DNA of 64,000 nt. Origin: Microbacterium sp. BR1. GTDB lineage: Bacteria; Actinomycetota; Actinomycetes; Actinomycetales; Microbacteriaceae. Numbering within the stretch: the first letter of the stretch is position 1; each line of letters begins with the position of its first letter. This document shows positions 1 to 10,491 of the stretch, piece after piece. The position numbers were made by a program, and so were the translations under genes. Below the pieces are notes generated by a model. That model ran no database searches and had not been told where the DNA came from. It saw only the letters and a list, made by a program, of their open reading frames with translations. The stretch lies in contig NZ_NMUN01000002.1 in NCBI RefSeq assembly GCF_002812725.1, positions 368,961 to 432,960 of the forward strand, written 5' to 3'.

Positions 1-238
1 CGACCTCGAGGGGGTATTCGGCGCGGTCCCAGGCCGCGCGCATCGTGGGTGCGACCTCGTCGACGAGCGTCTTCGCACGATCCCACGCGGCGCGATCCGC
101 GGGTGGGATGTCCGCGAACACCGCGTAGTAGTCGGTGTCGAGGCGCTGCGTGACGTCGTAGTGCGTGACGCGCTCGCCGGGAAACGTCACGTCGTCGTGT
201 GAGGCATCGGTTGCGGCGGTGGGTGCGGTGCTGCTCAT
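1..238 (-). CDS. Acyl-CoA dehydrogenase, N-terminal part (runs off left edge)
   Basis: Only the first 79 residues lie in the window. After a short polar leader they read like the all-helical N-terminal domain of acyl-CoA dehydrogenases. A stretch resembling 'AAWDRAKTLVDEVAP' is followed by 'WDRAEYPLEV', which matches the usual 'R..v...v.P...~w.~aefP.e' pattern, closest in feel to the glutaryl-CoA dehydrogenase branch. These are FAD flavoenzymes that introduce an alpha,beta double bond into acyl-CoA thioesters. The ATG reads leftward from 238 and lies 70 bases downstream of the tetR stop on the same strand, so the two could be co-transcribed and the regulator may control fatty- or amino-acid catabolism. 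The FAD domain and catalytic base lie outside the window, so the subfamily is open. Confidence 0.65.
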   Translation of the reverse strand, partial: MSSTAPTAATDASHDDVTFPGERVTHYDVTQRLDTDYYAVFADIPPADRAAWDRAKTLVDEVAPTMRAAWDRAEYPLEV

Positions 239-307
239 GCGGACAAAGCTACTCCTGAGGCATCCGGTTTCACCACTCGCGGGACGCAGTTCCACATCCC
301 GAACGGG

Positions 308-979
308 TCAGTCGAGGGACGTACGGATGCGCCGCGCCACCTCTGCCGCCGGTGTCGCGCGGGGGAACACCGCGATCACGACGTCGTCTGCCGCGGCGGG
401 CACCGGATCGGGATGCACGCCGTACCGGCGCAGAGCGCCATCGAGAGCGTCCTGCAGGTCCGACAGCGGCACGCGCCTGGTGCCGCGCAGCAGCCGGCGC
501 AGCACGTGATTGTGCAGTGCCGTGACGAGTGCCGCGAACCCGACCGCGTCGAGCGGATCGATTCCGGGCAGCGCCGAGCGCAGGTACTCGTCGAACAACC
601 GCTCGTAGCGGAAGACCGTCACGATCTCGCGATCGCGAAGTGCCGGAACACGCCGCACGATTTCGTAGCGGCGGCGCGCGACCTTCGGGTCGTTCGCGAA
701 GTGCCGGAACACGCGCTGAGAGGCCTCGCACACGGCGACCCACGGATTGTCGTGGCCGAGCTCGAGCCAGGTGCGCAGGTCCGCGAGCAGCTCCTCGTGA
801 TCCGCGAAGACGACGTCTTCCTTGCCGCCGAACTGGCGGAAGAAGGTGCTGCGCGAGACCCCCGCGGCCCGCGCGATCTGCTCGACGGACGTCGCTTCGA
901 ACCCCTGCTGGGCGAAGAGTTCGAGGGCCGCGGCGACGACGACGGTGCGCGCGGCGGACGGTGACGGTGTCTCGCTCAT
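308..979 (-). CDS. TetR family transcriptional regulator
   Basis: A 223-residue protein, normal for the family. The TetR DNA-binding domain covers about residues 10-60: 'ALELFAQQGFEATSVEQIA' precedes the recognition helix 'AGVSRSTFFRQFGGKEDV'. The remainder is the variable ligand-binding and dimerisation half, so no ligand can be named. The ATG at 979 has a TAGGCT -10 box (989-994, minus strand) only nine bases upstream and no Shine-Dalgarno sequence, so the mRNA is probably leaderless. A perfect 22-base palindrome (1001-1022) sits just upstream of that -10 box and is the obvious candidate autoregulatory operator. The partial acyl-CoA dehydrogenase lies directly downstream on the same strand, which hints at a role in acyl-CoA metabolism (inference). 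Confidence 0.9.
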   Translation of the reverse strand: MSETPSPSAARTVVVAAALELFAQQGFEATSVEQIARAAGVSRSTFFRQFGGKEDVVFADHEELLADLRTWLELGHDNPWVAVCEASQRVFRHFANDPKVARRRYEIVRRVPALRDREIVTVFRYERLFDEYLRSALPGIDPLDAVGFAALVTALHNHVLRRLLRGTRRVPLSDLQDALDGALRRYGVHPDPVPAAADDVVIAVFPRATPAAEVARRIRTSLD

Positions 980-1000
980 GTCGACAGAAGCCTAGACCCG

Positions 1001-1022
1001 CGCGCCCGGGCTCCCGGGCGCG
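1001..1022. promoter_or_regulatory. Perfect 10+2+10 palindrome upstream of tetR, candidate operator
   Basis: CGCGCCCGGG, then CT, then CCCGGGCGCG: both 10-base arms match exactly. It lies 6 bases upstream of the TAGGCT -10 box of the tetR gene, where a dimeric TetR protein would block RNA polymerase. It could also be a fortuitous GC-rich hairpin. No second copy was noticed near the neighbouring genes. Confidence 0.4.
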
Positions 1023-1142
1023 GGGGAGCCCGGCGCCGGATCCCCGGCCATTCGGTGATCCAGCAGCCGTCAGGAACGGCCCGCCCGCCGGAGCGCTGTC
1101 AACCCCGTTGATCGATCCCGAGTGCCGAGGTCTGCTGGTGTC

Positions 1143-2711
1143 ATGCCCCCACTCTGGAAGCTCGATCGTGCAGCACCGTCTCTCTCCGTCCCGTTCAGTC
1201 CCGCTCGGCACGAGGTCGTGATCGTCGGGGCCGGTATCACGGGGCTCGCGACCGGGGTCATGCTGGCGACCCTCGGGCGTGACGTCGCGATCGTCGAGGC
1301 GGGCGAGATCGCGGAGCTCACGACCGGGTCGAACACGGGCAAGGTCTCGCTGCTGCAGGGCAGCACGCTCTCCACGCTGCGTCGCCATCATTCCGCGTCG
1401 CTGGTGCGTGCCTACGCCGACGCGAATCGCGCGGGCGCGGAGTGGCTCGCCGGATTCGCGGAGGATGCCGGTGTGAGCACGACAACACGGACGGCGTACT
1501 CCTATACGCCCTCTGACTCGGGCCTCGATATCGTCGAGGCCGAGATCTCAGCGGGGCGAGAGGCCGGTCTCGATGTCCGCCGCGCAGACGAGGCGGAGCT
1601 GGCGACGCCGTTCCCCGCCCTGGCTGCCGCGGCCCTCGACGGCCAACTCGCGATCGACCCGGTCGAGCTCGCCGATGCACTCGCCCGGGTCTTCGTCGCG
1701 GCCGGCGGCACCCTGCATACGGGCACGCGCGTGCGGGGGGTGCACGCGGTTCCCGAAGCCCTCGTACGGACGGATGCGGGGGCTCTCCGCGCCGATCGGA
1801 TCGTGCTCGCGACCGGCACGGCGATCATGGACCGCGGGCTCACGTTCGCCAAGACCCGCGGCCTGCGATCGCACTGCGTCGCGTTCGCGTTCGACGGCGA
1901 GGTCCCGGACGGCATGTTCCTCTCGGTCGACGGACCCGCGCGGTCGGTGCGCTCCGTGGCGTCCGGTGACGGGCCCGCGGGCATCGCCCGCCTGATCGTC
2001 GGCGGCAACGGACATCCGGTCGGACGATCGATCTCGGATGCGTCCGAGATCGACGAACTCGTCGCGTGGACGCACGAGCACTTCCCGGGTGCCCGCGAGG
2101 TCGCGCGGTGGTCGGCGCAGGACTACGAATCGCACAACCTCGTGCCGTTCGTCGGGGTCATGCCGCGCACGCTCGGCCGCGTGCGGTTCGCGACGGGTTA
2201 CGCGAAGTGGGGACTGACGAACGGGCCGGCCGCCGCGATCCGTCTCACCTCCGAGATCATGCGCGTGCCGTTTCGCGAGCGTCCGTCCTGGATGATCGCG
2301 CTCGGTACCCGACTCACGGTTCCGGCCGACCTGGCCCGGGGCGCGCGCGAGAACGCGCTCGTCGGGGCGGAGGCGGCGAAGGGGTGGTTGCGCGCCGAGT
2401 GCACCGCCGTGCCCGTGCCGCGCCCCGCCGAAGGCTGTGGGGTGGTGGCGCAGCGTGCGGGTCACCCGGTCGCCGTGTCGAGTGTCGACGGACAGACCCG
2501 GGCGGTCAGCGCCGTCTGCTCCCACCTGGGTGGGGTCGTCGCATGGAACGATGCGGACCGCACCTGGGATTGTCCTCTGCACGCCTCGCGATTCGCCCCC
2601 GACGGCACACGGATCGAGGGGCCTGCGATCGACGACCTCACTCCGCTCGGGGCTTCGGGCGACGGGGCGGCGGGCGGGAGCCCCGCGGACACCGCGCATT
2701 CGACCAAGTAG
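1143..2711 (+). CDS. FAD-dependent oxidoreductase with C-terminal Rieske [2Fe-2S] domain
   Basis: About 522 residues. The N-terminus has the dinucleotide-binding fold of D-amino-acid-oxidase (DAO) type enzymes: '[13 protein letters not shown]' at about residues 26-38, followed by an acidic end of the second strand ('VEAG'). A later '[17 protein letters not shown]' is the usual C-terminal FAD contact. The C-terminal about 90 residues form a Rieske domain with C459-x-H461 and C477-x2-H480. This FAD plus Rieske layout is common in actinobacteria; the substrate is unknown. A GTG at 1122 would add seven residues, but the ATG at 1143 fits the start of homology better and has GAGG 12 bases upstream. 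It precedes sucC by 85 bases, and sucC has its own promoter and operator. The C-terminal tail after the Rieske cluster is low-complexity. Confidence 0.88.
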   Translation: MPPLWKLDRAAPSLSVPFSPARHEVVIVGAGITGLATGVMLATLGRDVAIVEAGEIAELTTGSNTGKVSLLQGSTLSTLRRHHSASLVRAYADANRAGAEWLAGFAEDAGVSTTTRTAYSYTPSDSGLDIVEAEISAGREAGLDVRRADEAELATPFPALAAAALDGQLAIDPVELADALARVFVAAGGTLHTGTRVRGVHAVPEALVRTDAGALRADRIVLATGTAIMDRGLTFAKTRGLRSHCVAFAFDGEVPDGMFLSVDGPARSVRSVASGDGPAGIARLIVGGNGHPVGRSISDASEIDELVAWTHEHFPGAREVARWSAQDYESHNLVPFVGVMPRTLGRVRFATGYAKWGLTNGPAAAIRLTSEIMRVPFRERPSWMIALGTRLTVPADLARGARENALVGAEAAKGWLRAECTAVPVPRPAEGCGVVAQRAGHPVAVSSVDGQTRAVSAVCSHLGGVVAWNDADRTWDCPLHASRFAPDGTRIEGPAIDDLTPLGASGDGAAGGSPADTAHSTK

Positions 2712-2735
2712 TAGGCTCGTTGATTGGTCGATATC

Positions 2736-2749
2736 TCTCGACATCAAGA
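2736..2749. promoter_or_regulatory. Palindromic operator candidate in the sucC promoter
   Basis: TCTCGACATCAAGA, an inverted repeat of the form TCTYGAYRTCRAGA. The same consensus is found before icd (17440-17453). A TTGATT -35-like element lies at 2720-2725, so the palindrome falls across the expected -10 region, typical of repression. The Streptomyces MarR-family regulator TamR controls several TCA-cycle genes, so a TamR-like protein is the leading guess; its gene is not in this window. Confidence 0.55.
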
Positions 2750-2796
2750 CTCTTTTTCGAAGAATTCCCCCCGGCGCGACAGCGAAGGACTGCAAC

Positions 2797-3960
2797 GTGG
2801 ATCTTTACGAGTACCAGGCACGTGACCTATTCGAGAAATACGAGGTGCCGGTTCTCGCGGGCATCATCGCCGACACCGCCGAAGAGGCGAAGGCGGCCGC
2901 CGAGAAGATCGGTGGCGTCGTCGTCGTCAAGGCCCAGGTCAAGGTCGGCGGCCGAGGCAAGGCCGGCGGCGTGAAGGTCGCCAAGACCCCCGAAGAGGCG
3001 TACGAGGCTGCACAGCAGATCCTCGGCCTCGACATCAAAGGCCATGTCGTCAAGCGCGTCATGGTCGCGGCCGGCGCCCGCATCGCCACCGAGTACTACT
3101 TCTCGGTGCTGCTCGACCGCGCCAACCGCTCGTACCTGAGCCTCGCGAGCGTCGAGGGCGGCATGGAGATCGAGCAGCTCGCCGTAGAGAAGCCCGAGGC
3201 CCTGGCCCGCATCGAGGTCAACCCGCTCACGGGCATCGACGCCGCGAAGGCGCTCGAGATCGCGCAGGCGGCCGGCTTCGACGCCGAGCTCGGCCCGAAG
3301 GTCGCCGACGTGTTCGTGAAGCTCTACGACGTCTACAAGGGTGAGGACGCCACGCTCGTCGAGGTCAACCCGCTCGTGCTCACGGAAGAGGGCGACATCA
3401 TCGCGCTCGACGGCAAGGTCTCGCTCGACGAGAACGCCGCGTTCCGGCACCCCGACCACGAGGCGCTCGAAGACAAGGACGCCGCCGACCCGCTCGAGGC
3501 GAAGGCCAAGGAGAACGACCTCAACTACGTCAAGCTCGACGGCCAGGTCGGAATCATCGGCAACGGCGCCGGGCTCGTCATGTCGACCCTCGACGTCGTC
3601 GCCTACGCGGGCGAGGCACACGGCGGCGTGACCCCGGCCAACTTCCTCGACATCGGCGGCGGAGCATCCGCGGCCGTCATGGCTGCAGGCCTCGACGTCA
3701 TCCTCGGCGACCCGCAGGTCAAGAGCGTCTTCGTCAACGTCTTCGGCGGCATCACCGCGTGCGACGCGGTCGCCAACGGCATCGTCGGCGCGCTCGACAC
3801 CCTCGGCGCCACGGCCTCGAAGCCGCTCGTCGTGCGCCTCGACGGCAACCGCGTCGAGGAGGGCCGCGCGATCCTGCGCGAGTATGCCCACCCGCTGGTG
3901 ACCCTGGCCGAGACGATGGACGAGGGCGCCGACAAGGCCGCCGAACTCGCCAACGCCTGA
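2797..3960 (+). CDS. sucC: Succinyl-CoA synthetase (succinate--CoA ligase) beta subunit
   Basis: 387 residues, full length for SucC. It begins '[19 protein letters not shown]', the family's signature N-terminus, with a GTG start preceded by AAGGA about 8 bases upstream. The N-terminal two-thirds is the ATP-grasp nucleotide-binding fold. The C-terminal third is the CoA-ligase flavodoxin-like domain, with '[12 protein letters not shown]' and '[15 protein letters not shown]'. With SucD it interconverts succinyl-CoA and succinate with formation of a nucleoside triphosphate, the substrate-level phosphorylation step of the TCA cycle. sucD follows after 28 bases as an operon. The promoter carries a palindrome also present at icd. 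Confidence 0.98.
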   Translation: MDLYEYQARDLFEKYEVPVLAGIIADTAEEAKAAAEKIGGVVVVKAQVKVGGRGKAGGVKVAKTPEEAYEAAQQILGLDIKGHVVKRVMVAAGARIATEYYFSVLLDRANRSYLSLASVEGGMEIEQLAVEKPEALARIEVNPLTGIDAAKALEIAQAAGFDAELGPKVADVFVKLYDVYKGEDATLVEVNPLVLTEEGDIIALDGKVSLDENAAFRHPDHEALEDKDAADPLEAKAKENDLNYVKLDGQVGIIGNGAGLVMSTLDVVAYAGEAHGGVTPANFLDIGGGASAAVMAAGLDVILGDPQVKSVFVNVFGGITACDAVANGIVGALDTLGATASKPLVVRLDGNRVEEGRAILREYAHPLVTLAETMDEGADKAAELANA

Positions 3961-3988
3961 CTCATCCGGATCAAAGGACTGTAGAGAA

Positions 3989-4891
3989 ATGTCGATCTTC
4001 CTCAACAAGGACTCCAAGGTCATCGTCCAGGGCATCACCGGCGGCGAGGGCACCAAACACACGGCGCTCATGCTGAAGGCCGGCACCCAGGTCGTCGGGG
4101 GCGTCAACGCCCGCAAGGCCGGCACGACGGTTTCGCACACGGATGCCTCGGGCAACTCCGTCGAACTGCCCGTCTTCGCTTCGGTCAGCGAGGCCATGGC
4201 CGCGACCGGCGCAGACGTCTCGATCGCCTTCGTCCCCGCGGCCTTCACGAAGGACGCGATGCTCGAGGCCATCGACGCCGAGATCCCGTTGCTCGTCGTG
4301 ATCACCGAGGGCGTGCCCGTCGGCGACAGCGCCGAGGCGTGGGCCTACGCCCAGAGCAAGGGCAACGCGACACGCATCATCGGTCCGAACTGCCCCGGCA
4401 TCATCACGCCCGGCGAGGCACTGGTCGGCATCACGCCCGCCAACATCACCGACAAGGGCCCGATCGGCCTCGTGTCGAAGTCGGGCACCCTGACGTATCA
4501 GATGATGTTCGAGCTGCGCGACCTGGGCTTCTCGACCGCGATCGGCATCGGTGGCGACCCCATCATCGGCACGACGCACATCGACGCGCTCGCGGCTTTC
4601 GAGGCCGACCCCGAGACGAAGGCGATCGTCATGATCGGCGAGATCGGCGGCGACGCCGAGGAGCGCGCTGCCGACTACATCAAGGCTCACGTCACGAAGC
4701 CGGTTGTCGGCTATGTCGCCGGCTTCACGGCCCCCGAGGGCAAGACGATGGGCCACGCCGGCGCGATCGTGTCTGGCTCGGCGGGCACGGCTCAGGCCAA
4801 GAAGGAGGCGCTCGAGGCGGCCGGGGTCAAGGTCGGCAAGACGCCGAGCGAGACCGCCGCGCTCATGCGCGAGGTCATCGAGGCGCTCTAA
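3989..4891 (+). CDS. sucD: Succinyl-CoA synthetase alpha subunit
   Basis: 300 residues, full length. It has the N-terminal CoA-binding Rossmann domain ('[15 protein letters not shown]', '[13 protein letters not shown]') and the C-terminal ligase domain. The phosphorylated histidine is H256 in '[13 protein letters not shown]'. '[12 protein letters not shown]' is the usual CoA-site loop. It forms the heteromeric enzyme with SucC and carries the phosphohistidine intermediate. The ATG at 3989 has a weak purine-rich stretch ('AGAGAA') upstream. The transcript ends at a long hairpin beginning three bases after the stop codon. Confidence 0.98.
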   Translation: MSIFLNKDSKVIVQGITGGEGTKHTALMLKAGTQVVGGVNARKAGTTVSHTDASGNSVELPVFASVSEAMAATGADVSIAFVPAAFTKDAMLEAIDAEIPLLVVITEGVPVGDSAEAWAYAQSKGNATRIIGPNCPGIITPGEALVGITPANITDKGPIGLVSKSGTLTYQMMFELRDLGFSTAIGIGGDPIIGTTHIDALAAFEADPETKAIVMIGEIGGDAEERAADYIKAHVTKPVVGYVAGFTAPEGKTMGHAGAIVSGSAGTAQAKKEALEAAGVKVGKTPSETAALMREVIEAL

Positions 4892-4893
4892 CA

Positions 4894-4954
4894 CGCGCAC
4901 GAAAAGGGCGGGTGCCGCGGGTCGAGCCGCGGCATCCGCCCTTTCGCGTGCGCG
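4894..4954 (+). terminator. Terminator hairpin after sucCD
   Basis: A long near-perfect stem: CGCGCACG AAAAGGGCGGGTGCCGCGG on the left pairs with CCGCGGCATCCGCCCTTT CGCGTGCGCG on the right around a 5-6 base loop. There is no U-tract, as is common in high-GC actinobacteria. It starts immediately downstream of the sucD stop. Confidence 0.75.
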
Positions 4955-5037
4955 GCCACCGAACCGTGCGCCCAACACTGCTGTCCGGGCGTGCCTGTGC
5001 GGGGCCCGCCCGCCCCGCGGGTAGGGTCGAGTCCGCC

Positions 5038-6441
5038 ATGCATCGCCTCATCGTCGCCCTGCTCAGCGCGCTCGACGCCCTCATCCAGGTCGCGGGGGGA
5101 CTCGCGGTGATCGCCGCACCCCTGACGGCCCTGTGGGTGTTCGGGTTCGGCGGCGCGGCCGACTGGGGCGCGCTGTGGCCCGCGACGACCGCCGTCTGGC
5201 ACGCGGGCAACCTGGTGCCTCTTCGGGTGACGCTGCCCGACACCGTCATCGCCGCCGGGATATCCGCGGATGCCGCATCCTTCGCCTTTTCGCTCGCCCC
5301 CCTCGGGTTCGCCGCCTTCACGGTCATCTTCGGTCTGCGCTCGGGTGCCCGCGCTGCGCGGTCGGGTGCGTGGGTCATCGGCTTCGCCTCGGCCGTCGTC
5401 GTGGCCGGGGCGCTCTCGACGTTGATTGCTCTGACCTCGCACTCCGACGTCGTCTCGGCGGTGCTGTGGCAAGCCATCATCATCCCGACCGCCCTCTACT
5501 CGGGTGCGGTGCTCATCGGCGGCTTCGTGTCGGCATGGCGCAACGGCGACGACGGAGCCGTCGATGCCCTCCGTGACAGACTCGAGCGCCGGGGCTCCGC
5601 CGACGCGGTCGTGAGCGCGACGGCTCTCGGTGCGGCCGTGACCCTTGCCGCTCTGGTCGGTGTGGGGGCCCTCGTGCTCGCGGGCGGGGTCGCGACATCG
5701 GGCGGCGAGATCATCGCGCTCTACCAGGCGGGCAATGTCGACATCCTGGGCGCGATCGTCGTCACACTCGGCCAGCTCGCCTACGTTCCCACACTCATCG
5801 TGTGGGCGATCTCGTGGATAGCCGGCCCGGGGTTCGCGATCGGTGCGGGCAGTGCGGTCTCGCCCGTCGGGTCCGACCTGGCCGTCGTACCGTCGATTCC
5901 CGTGCTCGGCGCGATCCCCGACGCATCCAATGCCTGGTTCCTGCTCGTCGCGCTCATCCCGGTCGCGGCGGGTGCGCTCGGGGGATGGTTCGCCCGTGCG
6001 CGCCTTCACGCGGCGATCGAGGGCGCCGATTCCCGCGGGGAGTCCGGCGACGCGATGGCGCCTCGCCTCGTCACGACCCTGGGTCTGGCGGTCGTCTCGG
6101 CCGCGGCCGGGGCGGGGATGGCGTTCGCCGCATCCGGGTCCATCGGTCCGGGCCGGCTGACGGATGTCGGTCCGCAGCCGGGTCCGATCGCCCTGGCGGT
6201 GGGCGTCGAGGTGCTCATCGGGGCCGCGATACTCCTGCTCTCCCCGCTTTCTGGCACTCGGAGACCTCGAACGCTCGTCGAAGACGAGGGCCCATCGGGG
6301 AGTGGGGCCCGGGAGGCCCCCTCATCGGCGTGGCAGGACCACGCGCCGGCGCAACGGGGCCCGGAGCCGGACCCCGCGCGCGACGACGAGGCCGCGGACG
6401 ATCAGGCGACGACACCGATCGAGCCGCTCACTCGGTGGTAG
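5038..6441 (+). CDS. Polytopic membrane protein, DUF6350 / PerM-like
   Basis: 467 residues dominated by hydrophobic segments: roughly eight to ten membrane helices in the first 400 residues, then a charged, proline-rich cytoplasmic tail of about 65 residues. Sequence type and position match the actinobacterial DUF6350 family. In Mycobacterium tuberculosis the corresponding gene, perM (Rv0955), also lies between sucD and purN and has been linked to cell division and persistence. The placement here between sucCD and purNH is the same, which supports orthology, but function in this organism is inferred. The ATG has no Shine-Dalgarno sequence. A TAGGGT -10 box at 5022-5027 ends ten bases upstream, suggesting a leaderless or near-leaderless mRNA. 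purN has its own promoter 29 bases downstream of this gene's stop. Confidence 0.8.
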   Translation: MHRLIVALLSALDALIQVAGGLAVIAAPLTALWVFGFGGAADWGALWPATTAVWHAGNLVPLRVTLPDTVIAAGISADAASFAFSLAPLGFAAFTVIFGLRSGARAARSGAWVIGFASAVVVAGALSTLIALTSHSDVVSAVLWQAIIIPTALYSGAVLIGGFVSAWRNGDDGAVDALRDRLERRGSADAVVSATALGAAVTLAALVGVGALVLAGGVATSGGEIIALYQAGNVDILGAIVVTLGQLAYVPTLIVWAISWIAGPGFAIGAGSAVSPVGSDLAVVPSIPVLGAIPDASNAWFLLVALIPVAAGALGGWFARARLHAAIEGADSRGESGDAMAPRLVTTLGLAVVSAAAGAGMAFAASGSIGPGRLTDVGPQPGPIALAVGVEVLIGAAILLLSPLSGTRRPRTLVEDEGPSGSGAREAPSSAWQDHAPAQRGPEPDPARDDEAADDQATTPIEPLTRW

Positions 6442-6481
6442 CGCCCCGGGCGCGTCTGCCCGACCCCGGTAGACTTGCGGA

Positions 6482-7075
6482 GTGCTCACGGTCGCGGTCC
6501 TCATCTCGGGCACGGGATCGAACCTTCGCGCACTCCTCGAGGCCGCGAGCGAATCGCACTACCCCGCCCGGATCGTGATCGTCGGCGCCGACCGTGAGGC
6601 CGAGGGCTTCGCGCACGCCGACGAGTTCGGCATCCCGACCTTCCTCGTCCCGTGGTCGAGTTTCGACTCCCGCGAGGCGTGGGGTGACGAACTGCTCCGC
6701 CAGCTCGATGTCTGGAGCCCCGACCTGATCGTGTTGAGCGGCCTGATGCGGCTGCTTCCCCCCGCCGTGGTCGCCGCCTACGCGCCGCGCATCATCAACA
6801 CCCATCCCGCCTACCTGCCCGAGTTTCCGGGCGCACACGGCGTCCGCGACGCGCTCGCCGCCGGTGCCGCCCAGACGGGCGCGAGCGTCATCGTGGTCGA
6901 CGATGGCGTCGACACCGGCCCGGTCCTCGCCCAGGAGCGCGTGCCCGTCCGCGACACCGACGACGAAGCGTCCCTGCACGAGCGCATCAAGCCCGTCGAA
7001 CGGCGCCTGCTGATCGACGTCGTCCGCCGCATCGGATCCGGCGAGCTGGATCTCGCCGCGGCGTCCTCGAACTGA
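6482..7075 (+). CDS. purN: Phosphoribosylglycinamide formyltransferase (GART)
   Basis: 197 residues, normal for PurN. It transfers the formyl group of 10-formyl-tetrahydrofolate to GAR in purine synthesis. It begins '[18 protein letters not shown]', the phosphate-binding N-terminus. The catalytic region reads '[17 protein letters not shown]', containing the active-site Asn and His, and '[13 protein letters not shown]' supplies the catalytic Asp. The GTG start at 6482 follows a TAGACT -10 box (6470-6475) by six bases, so the message is probably leaderless. purH follows after 40 bases with its own strong ribosome-binding site, giving a two-gene purine unit. Confidence 0.97.
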   Translation: MLTVAVLISGTGSNLRALLEAASESHYPARIVIVGADREAEGFAHADEFGIPTFLVPWSSFDSREAWGDELLRQLDVWSPDLIVLSGLMRLLPPAVVAAYAPRIINTHPAYLPEFPGAHGVRDALAAGAAQTGASVIVVDDGVDTGPVLAQERVPVRDTDDEASLHERIKPVERRLLIDVVRRIGSGELDLAAASSN

Positions 7076-7115
7076 AACAGACCCCACCTACCCGTCCCCG
7101 CAAAGGAGCACCCCC

Positions 7116-8723
7116 ATGGCCGGACCGAGCCACGACAAGTCCCTCTATCGTGACCGCGATGTCGTCCCCGTTCGTCGCGCTCTCGTATCCGTCAGCGACA
7201 AGACCGACCTGCTCGTCCTGGCCGCGGCCCTGGTGGACGCGGGCGTCGAGATCGTCTCGACCGGTTCGACAGCCGCGACGATCCGCGACGCGGGATACAC
7301 CGTGACGGACGTCGCGTCCGTGACGGGCTTCCCGGAGTCGCTCGATGGCCGGGTCAAGACCCTTCACCCGGGCGTGCACGCGGGTCTGCTCGCCGACCTG
7401 CGCCTCGAGGACCACGAGCGCCAGCTCGCGGACCTCGACATCGCTCCCTTCGAGCTCGTCGTGGTCAACCTGTATCCGTTCGTCGAGACCGTCGCGTCCG
7501 GCGCCGAGGCCGAGGACGTGGTCGAGCAGATCGACATCGGTGGCCCCGCGATGGTGCGCGCCTCCGCCAAGAACCACGCGAACGTGGCCATCGTGGTCTC
7601 GCCGTCGTCGTACCCCGCGGTGATCGACGCGGTCGCATCCGGCGGTACGAGCCTCGGTCAGCGCCGCGAGCTGGCGGCACGCGCCTTCGCGCACACCGCG
7701 GCCTACGACTCGGCCGTCGCGACCTGGTTCGCCGAGGGGACGCTCGCCGAGGGCGAAGACCTGCCCGGTCACCTGACGATCCGCGCCGAGCGGCTCGCGA
7801 CGCTCCGCTACGGCGAGAACGCGCACCAGCGCGCCGCCATCTACACGCGCACCGGAGGCCACGGCATCGCCCAGGCGACGCAGCTGCAGGGCAAGGAGAT
7901 GAGCTACAACAACTACGTCGACGCGGACGCCGCCCTGCGCGCCGCCTTCGACATGATCAAGCCCGCCGTGGCGATCATCAAGCACGCCAACCCGTGTGGG
8001 ATCGCCGTGGCGGCCCCGAGCGCGCTCGACCCGATCGCGAGCGCGCACCTGCGCGCGAACGAGTGCGACCCCGTCTCGGCCTTCGGCGGAGTGATCGCGG
8101 CGAACCGTCCCGTGACGCTCAAGATGGCCGAGAACCTACGCGACATCTTCACGGAGGTCATCGTCGCGCCCGGGTTCGAGCCCCAGGCGCTCGAGGTGTT
8201 CGCCGAGAAGAAGAACCTGCGTCTGCTGCAGCTTCCGGCCGACTGGAAGCAGGAACGGATGGATGTCCGCCTCGTCTCCGGCGGCCTGCTGCTGCAGGAT
8301 GCGGACCGGTTCCCCGACGACATCGAGTCGGTCGCGAAGGACTGGGAGCTCGTCTCGGGCGAGCGGCCCGAGGGCGATGACATGACCAACCTCATCTTCG
8401 CCTGGAAGGCGTGCCGCGCCGTCAAGTCCAACGCGATCGTGCTGGCCAAGAACTCGGCGACGGTCGGCATCGGCATGGGCCAGGTCAACCGGGTGGACTC
8501 GTGCCGCCTGGCCGTGGACCGCGCGGGGGACCGCGCTCCGGGCTCGGTCGCCGCATCCGATGCCTTCTTCCCGTTCGCGGACGGCCCCAAGGTTCTGCTC
8601 GACGCCGGGATCTCGGCGATCGTGCAGCCGGGCGGCTCGGTGCGCGACGACGAGGTCATCCAGGCGGCGCGCGACGCCGGTGTGACGATGTTCTTCACGG
8701 GCGAGCGGCACTTCTTCCACTGA
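7116..8723 (+). CDS. purH: Bifunctional AICAR transformylase / IMP cyclohydrolase
   Basis: 535 residues, full length, catalysing the last two steps of IMP synthesis. The N-terminal about 150 residues are the MGS-like cyclohydrolase domain ('[29 protein letters not shown]' region; '[18 protein letters not shown]'). The rest is the transformylase domain with the catalytic Lys-His in '[11 protein letters not shown]', 'YGENAHQ' and the C-terminal 'FFPFADGP'. The ATG at 7116 is preceded by AAAGGAG at good spacing. It consumes ZMP (AICAR), the parent of the ligand of the riboswitch found before glyA in this window. The 139-base gap downstream holds short words also seen in the repeat modules at 30091 and 45604. 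Confidence 0.98.
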   Translation: MAGPSHDKSLYRDRDVVPVRRALVSVSDKTDLLVLAAALVDAGVEIVSTGSTAATIRDAGYTVTDVASVTGFPESLDGRVKTLHPGVHAGLLADLRLEDHERQLADLDIAPFELVVVNLYPFVETVASGAEAEDVVEQIDIGGPAMVRASAKNHANVAIVVSPSSYPAVIDAVASGGTSLGQRRELAARAFAHTAAYDSAVATWFAEGTLAEGEDLPGHLTIRAERLATLRYGENAHQRAAIYTRTGGHGIAQATQLQGKEMSYNNYVDADAALRAAFDMIKPAVAIIKHANPCGIAVAAPSALDPIASAHLRANECDPVSAFGGVIAANRPVTLKMAENLRDIFTEVIVAPGFEPQALEVFAEKKNLRLLQLPADWKQERMDVRLVSGGLLLQDADRFPDDIESVAKDWELVSGERPEGDDMTNLIFAWKACRAVKSNAIVLAKNSATVGIGMGQVNRVDSCRLAVDRAGDRAPGSVAASDAFFPFADGPKVLLDAGISAIVQPGGSVRDDEVIQAARDAGVTMFFTGERHFFH

Positions 8724-8862
8724 GCCCGAGTCTTCGCGCCGAGTGCGCTCGCACGAGAGGTGTTTCGGCGGTCGAGCAGGTGGGAGGGTCGGCGGCCGAA
8801 GCCCGTGCCGCCATGTCCGATTTCCGCGAGTCGGGCGCGCCGGATCGTGTCAGGCTGGAGGC

Positions 8863-10491
8863 ATGAAGCAGTCCGCCGCCGCCGCGCCGAGGCATCCGTC
8901 GATGACGTTCGATGAGCGTTATCGGGCGATCTCGTCGCGTGACACCCGCTTCGACGGGCAGTTCGTCACGGCCGTGCGGACGACCGGCATCTACTGCCGG
9001 CCGAGCTGCCCGGCGCGCACGCCGAAGCCGGCGAACGTGTCCTTCTTCGCCACGTCGGCCGCCGCGCACGAGGCGGGGTACCGGGCGTGCAAGCGTTGTC
9101 TGCCCGAGGCTGCGCCCGGGTCGCCCGAGTGGGACCTGCGCGGCGATGCCGCTGGTCGCGCGATGCGACTCATCACCGACGGGGTCAGCGAGCGCGAGGG
9201 CGTTCCCGGGCTCGCCGCGCGCCTCGGGTACTCCACGCGGCATCTGAACCGGATGCTGACGGCCGAACTCGGCGCGGGTCCTCTGGCCCTCGCCCGGGCG
9301 CAACGCGCACACACCGCGCGGATGCTCCTCGTGGGCACCGACCTGACGGCGGCCGAAGTCGCGTTCTCGGCCGGGTTCGCCAGCGTGAGACAGTTCAACG
9401 AAACCGTGCGCGAGGTGTTCGGCCTGACCCCGACCGAGTTGCGTGCGCGGGCTTCGCGTGTCGGGCCCGACCAGGGGGGCGCGGGGATCATCCGGCTGGC
9501 CCTCCCGTATCGGCGGCCGTTCGACGCATCGGGCCTGTTCGCGTGGATGGTGGCGCGGGCGATCCCCGGGGTCGAGGTCGCGACATCCGATTCGTTTGCG
9601 CGCGCCCTGCGCCTGCCGGGCGGCCCCGCGTGGTTCCGTGTGCGCGATGCGGCCCGGCAGGGCCGACTCGTGCTCGAGGCTCGGGTCGCGCGCCCGGGCG
9701 ATCTCGCGGCGCTCGTCGCGAGAGTGCGGCGACTGTTCGACCTCGACGCCGACCCCCTCGCGATCGACGAGGCGCTCGCGACGGACCCGCTGCTCGCCGA
9801 ACGTGTCCGCGCCGTGCCCGGGCTGCGGGTGCCCGGCGCGGCCGACCCGCACGAGATGTTGATCCGGGCGATGGTCGGACAGCAGATCACCGTCGTCGCG
9901 GCGCGAACCGCGCTGACACGGCTGACCCTCGAACTCGGCGAGCCCGTCGAGCCATGGGAGGGCGTGGACAGGCTCTTCCCGACGATGTCCGCGATCGCGG
10001 ACCACGGCGCCGAGGTGCTGCGGGGCCCCCGCGCGCGCATCGGTGCGATCACGACGGTCGCCGCGGCGCTCGCCTCGGGCGAACTCGAGCTCGGCCCGGG
10101 CGACGACTCCGCCGCGCAACGGGCCGCGTTGCTCGCGCTGCCCGGTATCGGGCCCTGGACCGCGGATTATGTCCGGATGCGCGTGACGGGCGACCCCGAT
10201 GTGTTCCTCCCCGGCGATGTCGCCGTGCGTACGGGCGCGGTTCGCGCGGGACTGCCGGGCGACCCGCGCGAGCTGACGGCCCGGGCGGCTCTGTCCGCCC
10301 CGTGGCGGTCGTACCTGACCGGGCACCTCTGGCGTGCCGTCGCGGACCTGCCCGCGCCCGGGCCTCTCGCGCGCCGGGCGGACATCGGCGAGGAACAACA
10401 CCCGTCGATCGTCGGATCAACGCCCGCCGGGGCCGATTCCGCACCACCTCTCCTTCCTGATGCACGCCGCACGAAAGGCACCCCCGCATGA
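8863..10491 (+). CDS. Ada/AlkA fusion: methyl-phosphotriester sensor, AraC activator and 3-methyladenine DNA glycosylase
   Basis: 542 residues with three parts. Residues about 15-85 are the Ada metal-binding domain, with Cys45, Cys49, Cys76 and Cys79. Their spacing (4, 27, 3) is identical to Cys38/42/69/72 of E. coli Ada, so the methyl-accepting cysteine is retained. Residues about 95-180 form an AraC-type helix-turn-helix ('[19 protein letters not shown]'). The remainder is AlkA: an N-terminal domain, then the HhH-GPD fold with '[18 protein letters not shown]' and the catalytic Asp in 'FLPGDVAVR'. It should detect alkylation damage, switch on repair genes and excise alkylated bases. ogt overlaps by four bases (ATGA), so the two are coupled. 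The ATG at 8863 is where homology begins. Confidence 0.95.
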   Translation: MKQSAAAAPRHPSMTFDERYRAISSRDTRFDGQFVTAVRTTGIYCRPSCPARTPKPANVSFFATSAAAHEAGYRACKRCLPEAAPGSPEWDLRGDAAGRAMRLITDGVSEREGVPGLAARLGYSTRHLNRMLTAELGAGPLALARAQRAHTARMLLVGTDLTAAEVAFSAGFASVRQFNETVREVFGLTPTELRARASRVGPDQGGAGIIRLALPYRRPFDASGLFAWMVARAIPGVEVATSDSFARALRLPGGPAWFRVRDAARQGRLVLEARVARPGDLAALVARVRRLFDLDADPLAIDEALATDPLLAERVRAVPGLRVPGAADPHEMLIRAMVGQQITVVAARTALTRLTLELGEPVEPWEGVDRLFPTMSAIADHGAEVLRGPRARIGAITTVAAALASGELELGPGDDSAAQRAALLALPGIGPWTADYVRMRVTGDPDVFLPGDVAVRTGAVRAGLPGDPRELTARAALSAPWRSYLTGHLWRAVADLPAPGPLARRADIGEEQHPSIVGSTPAGADSAPPLLPDARRTKGTPA